Assembly: GCA_000328365.1 (NCBI GenBank) | Contig: KB294417.1 | Coordinates: forward strand, 302,534-366,533 | Direction of reading: 5' to 3' | Length of the DNA stretch: 64,000 bases | DNA from: Capitella teleta | Lineage: Eukaryota; Annelida; Polychaeta; Capitellidae | Part shown: positions 56,101 through 64,000 of the stretch, one piece after another | Layout of the letters: the number at the start of each line of letters is the position of its first letter | How positions within the stretch are numbered: position 1 is the first letter of the stretch | Program-made: the position numbers and the translations under genes | Notes under the pieces: generated by a model | Seen by the model: only the letters and a program-made list of their open reading frames with translations | The model's database searches: none | What the model was told of the DNA's origin: nothing

Positions 56101-57798
56101 CAGAAATTAAACGCTGGCCTACAAAGAAGCGTCACGAAGGAGATGACCTAGATCCTGGCCTGTCTCCGAGAAAGCCCCAGTGAGCCCTCCCTCGAGTGTG
56201 ACCTACTTACTGGACGAGGAAAAATGCAAAAGGGCAACAAGCACAGTTTCGATGACCTGCATCGATAGCGAATCTAGTGGAGCATCTCTCGCATTGACGG
56301 TCATCCCGCCGCGCATGATCGCTCCCGGGGGAGCTCAAAATGCGCTGCTATCAAGCGTAAACATCTGACCGACGGGGTGCCTTGGAAACCCACGTTGACC
56401 AGTGGTCAGATCAAAGAGGAATGGCCAGATGACAGAGCAGATGAGCGGCATCGTTTGTTAGTTTAGCGGACCATAAATTTTCATTTTAGGAATTACTTAG
56501 TAGTTCGTATATGAGCTATTTGGAAAGAGGGAAGTCGACTGGTGAAACAATTACGACGTCATCACAGTTGATGCATATCCATTTACAACTGTTGACCTCC
56601 AAGTCATAAATCATATTTTACGAAGCGTCGCTTCGCAGCTACTAAAACAGCAATTGAATATCGCATTTCAACCGCATGTTGTTAACCAATAAACTCAAAT
56701 TTCACCACACCTTATAGTTGTACTTATGCCATTCTTCAATCGTGTACCGTGATACCCAGAGGCTGAGATGATGCGACTGCATCACCGATGTATACACACA
56801 CACAACCATCATCAATCACTTAAATGTACAAGTTACGTAACAAGCAGCCAGGTGAAAAGTTCATGTGGAGCAATGACGTCACTGGTCTATGCAATGTCTT
56901 GTCTCCGATCGTACAACGGATGAGCTGAATTTCAGATGAGAGAGGGGTCATGCTGAGGTCACGGTGCGGAGCAAGGACACCACTCAGAGCACCTTAGTCT
57001 GGCCACTGTGCACCCCACAGTCAATGTGTGAACACACGGACAAGGCTGACAAGCTATTATGTCAACTCCACTACAACTCAATCCAGACACACACAATCCA
57101 AATGCCTGTCGACAATCAACTACATATATTTTTTTATTCATTTTTTGGTTTCATGAGTTTGACAGTTTATGGAAAACATACGAGATTTAATGCTCCTGTT
57201 ACACAAATGGATGATATTTCATATTCGATGTCAATCCGAACACTTTTCCTGTAATTCCATCTCGATTATTGAGCCCCATGAATGATGAGCAGCAGCGGGG
57301 GTTAGCCCCGGTTTTTGCCCCGTTTCGCGCGTTAAATGGCATTCCTACTTGTCGTTCGCGCTCACCCTGTAGCCACGCGTTCAGCATGGGTCAGACGAGA
57401 TCGACAAATCATTCGAAATGGGCGAGATTCATGAATGAGAGGAATACCGTAAACCGTACTACGCATGCTTAGAACGCGCAATATATACCGTATGGCGTCC
57501 TTAGAGCGACCTTAAGCGCGCACGTTTTATAGGAGCGAATCGGTATCAGCAAACAGTCTGAATGCTGCTCTTTCTTATTGCTCAGCAAATAGATGTATAC
57601 CGAGCATAAACAGCGTTTCTCCGTGCGTAAATATTTGCCGATAGCTCGTGCTATCATAGAACTTCACCTGATCTGCTTTGCGATGAGACATCGTTTCGCT
57701 GGAAACCACCTGAGATCGAACAATACCGATAATGATGAAATTACGATAAAGCTATTATTGTTAAACGTTTGTACAGCGGTTGATAACGTTTGTTCGTT

Positions 57799-57846
57799 CG
57801 TTTTTTTTTTTTTTTTTGTTTTTTTTTTTTTGTTTTTTTTTTTTTC
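57799..57846. repeat. Poly-T tract with spaced G
   Basis: A near-continuous T run broken by single Gs at intervals. On the minus strand it would be a poly-A run. No retroelement body is recognised next to it. Confidence 0.8.
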
Positions 57847-58989
57847 CTGAACGTCATTGTTTACAATGATATCATAATTCCTAAGTCGTAACGCAACCCA
57901 TATATCTGTGTTTTCTTTCCTCCTGTCGATGTCAACAACATCGCTGCTGGGCGAGATGAACAAAACAAGCAGCATTTAGAGCGTCAAATTGTATGAATTC
58001 TGCAGAGCGAGGCGAACAACAGAGAACGCAATATGCGATAAAAATCCCATTTTCTTATATCTTCTTCTTCGCCATTTTGGGGTTCTTCGAGACCACCGCA
58101 TCGCGAGAAACGTGCCGCGAATAGATCACGTGACTTTGCTTTCTCGCGAGACTGAGACGAGAATAAACGCGAGAGAATCGGATTACACTCGACTGGATCA
58201 AATCCTGGGGTTGGAATAAGGGTTTTCCGTCTCAGAGAGAAGGAGGGAGATCCTTGGCCCGAGTGAAGCGTAGAGAATAGCGATGAGATGCGCGAGAGAG
58301 ATCGAGGGGCTGACGCTAATCCAATTTTTGGCTTCGGAAAATCTTCAACACAAATCTTAGCGCGTATCGTTGGAAGTGGAGCAAAGACCTTGAATAGCGC
58401 TATAGATCATAGGTGCATGCCACCCACTGACCATAGATGACCACCGGTCAATCGCGATGGGTCAACGTTGCAGCATGCATACGGAATGCGAGGGATGCCA
58501 TTTGTTTTAATTATGAGGGAAGGGGTGATAGGTCGAAGGGCTGAGTCAGAGCGTCCGATGCACGTGCTGCTAGGACGGGGAGGGGGGGCACAGGAGGAGC
58601 TAATCAGGTTAACCCCTTCGTTACGGAGGTGCAGGAAGGGGGGGGGGACTGGACAGTGGCGTCATCTTGTTGGTCTATGCCTCTATGGAATTATATTTTA
58701 ATTATACACGTTGGGTCGTAAATACCAATGTGATTCAAAGATGGACCGGAAGCGGTTATACGGGTCATGTACAGCAACAGTGCTGATCGTGGTTGCGCCC
58801 TGCGATGCTTATGTGCCGTAATATATCGGGGCAAGATTCAGGGCCAGAACATTCGCTGAATCTGCGCATAAATGGCTGCTCGGTGTTAAGTCCGCGTTGC
58901 TAATTTGTTCCAATCAGCAAATACAATCGTCAAAGATACATCACGAAGTTTAAATGAGATGAATTGCGTGTGATTTGCGTGTCGCTTAC

Positions 58990-59481
58990 CTTCACGTGTT
59001 CATCAATGTCATACGATGACGAGGTCGATTTCGTCTTGTCGTGCGACGAGGACGAAGCGACGTCCTCCGATTCGGACTCGGTGATGCCGACCTCGCTGAA
59101 GCCGGTGTCCTCGTCGGTGGTGACGCCGATCCCCTCGTCGACGCTCTCCGTCAACGCGCGGATCCGACTGGTGATCGATTCGTCGGATCCGCGGTCATCG
59201 GGACTGGTTTTCACTTCTGGATCTGTACTCGCATCGCAGGATTTACTTTCCGCAGCAGCACCGGACAGGGGAGTGACCTTCACACCGGGGCTGGGTTTGT
59301 TATACACTGACAATAACTTAGATCCCGTGAATATCCGGTCATCGCCAGATTTCTTTACTTCGACACTTTTTGAATCTCGCAGAATTCCAGAATCGACCAT
59401 TTCGGCGGAGACCCCATCCTGGGGCTTGGTCCTGAGGGGAGGAGGATCTTTCCCTCGGTGGAAGCGAGCAATCCGGGACAT
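58990..59481 (-). CDS. NAV2: Alternative upstream first exon of NAV
   Basis: 164 codons from MSRIARFHRGKDPPPLRTK through SKLLSVYNKPSPGVKV to an acidic Ser/Thr-rich end (SVDEGIGVTTDEDTGFSE, SYDIDEHVK), then the donor GTGAAG|GTAAGC in phase 0, which fits exon 2. The full product would be about 2567 residues. The frame is open upstream to 59628, but that ATG has a poor context, so 59481 (A at -3) was chosen. Clear coding-type composition and a strong donor support an exon. That it belongs to NAV is inferred from strand, phase and position. Confidence 0.68.
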
Positions 59482-60032
59482 ATTCACCACAACACATATC
59501 CACCATGCACCGCCGATATCACTCTGAGTGCTCGGGGGTTCACCGCGCTCTCTATAAACCCCTCTCACTGCTTCGAAGCCTGTTGCTGCGGCTGCATGGC
59601 CGCTGTGCCTGCAGATCCGCCGTGGCATGCATGCAGGCCCCCTTACAGCAGCAGCAGCTGTCCCGGAATCACACAGGCGCTACTACTATTTTCTCTGCTC
59701 CTCGTTGATCGATACATTAAAGGTATACATGCGAGGCACTGATCGAAAAAGCTTAAAACATATATCGATCAGTGGGTCAAAAGTTGAGAGATCAAAGCAA
59801 ACGTTGGTTTTCCTTTAAGTGGATGAATGTATTTGCTCTCGCTTGCTTGACGTTTATAGATGTTTTCCTGGGCACTTATAGCACTTGGTCACTCACACTC
59901 TAACACGCGTCAACCGTGCAGTTTGAGCCCGTCGTGAAGAATCGTGTACACGTATTTCTCCGAAAGTAGGGCCTAAAGTGACGTGCACGCTTGTTACCAT
60001 AGCACTGTGCATAAAACTGATAAACGTGCAAC

Positions 60033-60076
60033 GTAGATATTACAGAACTGCATTGTAGATATTACAGAACTGCATT
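60033..60076. repeat. Two-copy 22-bp tandem duplication
   Basis: Identical copies at 60033-60054 and 60055-60076, beginning GTAGATATTACAG. Confidence 0.9.
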
Positions 60077-63000
60077 GTAATCCTTTAGCTAGGAATACAG
60101 TTTGCACGATAATTACGCTGTTGATTTTGTAACGAAGAAAAATCAAGGAAAAGAGAAGGCTTCGATTTCGTCACCTGTAATCAAGTCGCGATTAAGCCAT
60201 GTTGCTTCGCATCCACGTCACCATGGTTGCGATGGAATTGCGCTGTCGAGATCAGCCGAAAAGGACCAAGGGGAGGGTTTCGTTGAGGGTAAAGGAGAGC
60301 AACACCATCGAATTTCGTCGCCATGGCGACCAATTGAAATCAACAAATGCTGTCAATTTCCTGTGATGAATGAGCGTTGTCCATTCCGCTTTCGTCGGAA
60401 TTGACAAGCGTGTAAAATCAATGGACACCGACGGTCTCAAAAAGAAGTGCATGACATTGACAGCGTACGTTCGACATTGACAATTGAGTGAGCGAGGAAA
60501 AATCCTTCACTTCAGATCAGAAAGAGAGGTTCTCGGAGGAATTCAATCTCGAATGAGATCCGGCTGAAACAACAGTGCACAGGGAACAGGATTCACAGGG
60601 AAACACAGATGATTGCGTGCATGTTATGTAATCGATGATTCCTGTGCAGTGGTTACAATTGTGTTGCCTGATGATCTGGACTTGCAATCATGCACGGAAA
60701 CCGTCTTCAGTTCAGCTCGATTTGTTGATCGAATGTTCTGACACCGCTATAATGCCAGCATGGTCATCGTTATAACAAAACATAGTTATATCTATACCGA
60801 TTAACAATGTCCGCCCAGCAAACAAACATTACCAACCTTAGCTACACCCATTCATGGCCAGCATACAACACAACGAAGGTACATTGCTGCTAGACACGAA
60901 TGCGCCTCCAATGCATGTAACGAGTAGCTTGAAAATGCACGTAATGCAATCAGAGTTATTTGCGAGCATCACAGGTGCTCATGGATGTTGGTAAGCGCAG
61001 CACTAACATGCATCGGTGCTAACGAGTGATAACAATTATTCCTGGGAGACTGCAGAGGTGTGTGTATGTATACATATGTACCGTGAAATGAACGTCTGCA
61101 ATTGACGTCGGCAGATGCTCCTATGCCGGAAACGCGCATGTTGCATCCGTGAACATAATGCATGAGCTGGAAGGGGGTTGGGAGGGGCATGTTTGTGTAG
61201 CGGTTGCATGATGGACGAGCGGCATGCCTCTCCCATGCCGACCCCTCCATATTTAGCAGGGTTTCGCACGTGTACTGCTCAGTATATAGCTGAGTTTATG
61301 CCTTGGTCAGAAATATTCTCTGCATCATATGCACGCAGCCCCAAGCCACAGCACAACGCTGAGCTGCTTATCCGCTTCTGGAAAACGCCTTTTATGTCGA
61401 GCATTAACGACAACAGACACACCACCCAACGCGATGCAATGGACAGTGAGCGGTCAAGTGTCCATCGAGACTGACCATTGGCTATGGGCAGTTTGGAGTT
61501 GGGATGTTTATGGGGCATTGTAAGGACATACAGCACGGTGGAAATGGGGTCAGTTCATAGGTCACCGGCGGCAGGGGGAGCAGCTGAGTCGCCCCTCACT
61601 CTTCATCTAGATTGCATTCCGTGTGAGAACCATGCAACTCGGCTTGCGCTGGTTTTGGGCTCGTCGCAAATTCTTTTGAAGTGGACACTAAACGCCGACA
61701 AGGCTCCTCCAAGACCGGGATCCCGTCTTGAATAACAACCCTTTATGCAAATGTCTCAAGCAGCTACACAATCATTGATTCCTTCACATTCAAGAAGGAC
61801 CAGTGACGCAGACGTCGCAGATGACATGGGGTGCGATTTTTTGGGTTGCTGGCGGCATATTTACTCAATAAGGCCATGCCCAGGCCAAACAGAGCGACCA
61901 TTTGTCTAGCGTCGAGGATGGCATTAAGCGTGTTTGATGTCTGTCTTTGTTGATGCTTATCGAGCAGAATAAACAATGCCTGCGCTAATTGAAAGCTAGC
62001 TCTCACCCAGGAAAGCACGAGATCAACATCTCGACCGGCGTCCATATTGCTGTCAAGGTGAGGGCCATAAAGAATGGCTGACCCCCTCGGGTCAAGCCCT
62101 GATTGTGCGGCTTCCTTCTCGATAAATCGCTCCTCCGTCAGTCCAAGGACAACGACGCGCTTCTGTTTCGAGCTGGTTCCGACCTACTCAATTTCTAATC
62201 AAGATGAAATGTGTAAACACGTATTGCAATTAATCCAACAGTAAACGCATCCAGCGCAACAGTATATAGTTCTGAGTCCTTACCATTCATTGCTATATTC
62301 TGCTAAATTTCCCTCGGGGCTGATAAATGTGAGTAATACTCCTGATCTTAGGCGTAAAGCATAGTGAACGAGCAACAAAGCTTGTTCAGAGGGACACTGC
62401 TATAATTATTAGCAATACAATGAACGCATGTACCGTGCATGGGGACATCACTCCCTACGAAAACCCCGAAAGAAAAAGCGGAGAGTAAGAGATCCCTAAC
62501 AGCAGCTGATGGATGGAGACCGATTGCTCACTTTGGGCACAATTGCAAGGCGTGTCATTGGTGATGGAGCAGCGTTGCAGCCAGAAACAGAACAGGTAGC
62601 AATGAGCAGGACTGAATGCCTCGCAGGCGAAAGTCTCGCCATGCTTGATTAGTTTGCCATAGTTCACTTGCAAGTTTACAAATCAGACACCGAGGGAGCC
62701 CTAGGGCATGTGTGTGCTACACTCGCTGTTCTTTTGTACACAGATCAAAGAGGCGACTTTGGCCTCACCAGGTGCCGAGGTCATGACCTCTACGTGATCT
62801 CTGACGTCATCAACAACAGTGTCGATCCCACAGAAGCAATAAACGATACAACAGTGTTATGATAATATAAAGAGCGACTTCCATCACAACGTGTGAAACC
62901 TTTTTGTATACCGACACCCGATCTGTGCTGATTACTCTCCGGTTACGAGTTGTTCTTTAGGACACCCGGCGGTGCCATCGAATGCCTGTCAGACGCAGCG

Positions 63001-63502
63001 CTGCACAAAGACGCAGATCGAAGCCTTTTTATGACGCTTTCTGATAACGCGCAACTCGGGTTCCTCCAGACGGAGGGAAGGAGGCATTCATAACTGATAA
63101 GCTGGAGGGTCTGGGCCACGAGGGGGGCTGGGGTCCCTTAGGACGCCACGTGACCCATTTGCGGGCATGAATCATGGAAACGCACCCGCAAGACGTGTTG
63201 ATAGTGGCTTCATATCGGGAGCAGAAGAGTCATAAATGGCGGAGAGGTCTTATTGTATTAAACATTTACTGTTGTTGCATTTCCCGGTTGCTAAGGAACG
63301 TTATGATCAGACAAGGCTATATTCTCAGAAACATTTTGAAGCCTGCTCGAAAGACAGATCTGGGTTGGGTTTTCATAGATATAATCCATAATGGGTGGTT
63401 TATCAAAGTTACTCATGAATTAATTATTGTGATTCATCGATCGCTATGGGGAAAAATGATCAAAATCACAGCAAAGCATAACGCTTTTTATCTTCTTCTC
63501 AA

Positions 63503-63584
63503 GTGCGTTATGATTTTCAGAATGAATCTGTCAAAGTGCGTTATGATTTTATATTATCTCCACAGGATGAAAGTGCGTTATGAT
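63503..63584 (+). repeat. Triplet of the 12-mer GTGCGTTATGAT
   Basis: Exact copies at 63503-63514, 63536-63547 and 63573-63584, all on the plus strand with 33- and 37-base spacing. Flanks between copies are not similar, so it is not an ordinary tandem repeat. Confidence 0.9.
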
Positions 63585-64000
63585 CTCACTACGTTCATCG
63601 TAATTGCTTCGGTCAACAAAACGGGTGAAGAGGAAACAGATGCGAACACAAGAGAAAGGACAAACATGGGCGCCATTCGAGGAGTCTCAAGGTTTGAAAG
63701 AAGGATCAATTTTTGTGAATACCAGGAATTATCCGGTATCAAGTTTATATTGTCATGTAAATCTGGCTGCAACGCTTGGGGCGGAGAATCGGATGTAGCC
63801 GGATTTACTCTCAAATGACAGAAATTATTTGGTTTTGGGGAAAAAAAATGAATAGGACAAATGCGGAGATGGGATTAGCATATTTTTCACTGGATCTCGT
63901 GGATTCGCAGCATGCAAAAGCAGTTTTTATGCCATGGGAATATATCAAAAGTACTGGTAGTCAATTGCTACAAAGACAGGCTGTTTATATCGGCAAACGT

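Larger units (their letters stand above)
50455..58989. other. Promoter-proximal or intronic stretch, no gene seen
   Basis: Upstream of exon 1 of the shorter-start isoform and intronic for the 59481 isoform. Contains 12-mer copies at 51094 and a cluster at 53039-53121, and a poly-T run near 57799-57846. The open frames lack domain character. Confidence 0.5.
59630..64000. other. Right flank, no supported gene
   Basis: Probably 5' flanking sequence of NAV. It has a CAG-rich piece near 59645-59660, the tandem duplication at 60033, and three exact 12-mers at 63503-63584. The 214-codon plus-strand frame at 63174-63818 is partly made of that repeat and is not accepted as a gene. Confidence 0.5.

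Noticed and set aside
17170-63584. The 12-mer as a CRISPR-like or ordinary tandem array
   Set aside because: Copies are on both strands, mostly isolated, with unrelated and variable spacers, in a eukaryotic genome.
63174-63818. 214-codon plus-strand frame as a protein-coding gene
   Set aside because: A frame this long is not very surprising among all frames of a 64-kb window, it contains repeat-derived segments, and no domain, signal or splice context supports it.

Overview
The window is animal nuclear DNA. It has spliced genes with GT-AG introns, microsatellites, a LINE 3' end and pogo/Tigger-type inverted-repeat elements. Frequent TACATGTA- and TAGGCCTA-like words and the protein divergence suggest a marine invertebrate (lophotrochozoan or echinoderm-like), but the species cannot be fixed from this sequence.

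One gene dominates: a complete neuron navigator (NAV family; unc-53 / sickie / NAV1-3) on the minus strand. I could trace 21 phase-consistent coding exons from an ATG at 50454 to a TGA at 8992. They sum to 7305 nt, or 2434 residues. The order is calponin-homology (CH) domain (exons 2-5), long Ser/Lys/Pro-rich microtubule-binding region with three SxIP motifs (exons 6-8), coiled coils and basic linker (exons 9-15), then the C-terminal AAA+ ATPase-like module with an intact Walker A (exons 16-21), ending in the family's ESTL tail. The 5' introns are 1.2-6.5 kb, while most 3' introns are 50-75 bp.

The gene also carries several candidate internal first exons. Each has an ATG and a GT donor in the phase needed by the next constitutive exon: 59481-58990 (alternative start upstream of CH), 30323-30281 (CH-less), 22040-21985, 18842-18468 and 13805-13389 (short coiled-coil plus AAA forms). 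A TATA-containing candidate promoter with a noncoding exon and strong donor lies at 25531-25292. Together they suggest nested isoforms of about 2567, 2434, 2196, 1435, 948 and 937 residues that share one C-terminal engine.

Left of the gene (1-8991) are a 5'-truncated LINE 3' end with an (ATT)n tail, a single plus-strand immunoglobulin-domain exon (about 4052-4348) without a recognisable downstream partner, and a nested pair of inverted-repeat elements at 4415-5669. The window-wide oddity is an exact 12-mer, GTGCGTTATGAT, present 15 times on both strands plus many one- or two-base variants, often in close pairs or triplets, in introns and flanks. I do not recognise it. The right end (59.6-64 kb) shows no supported gene.
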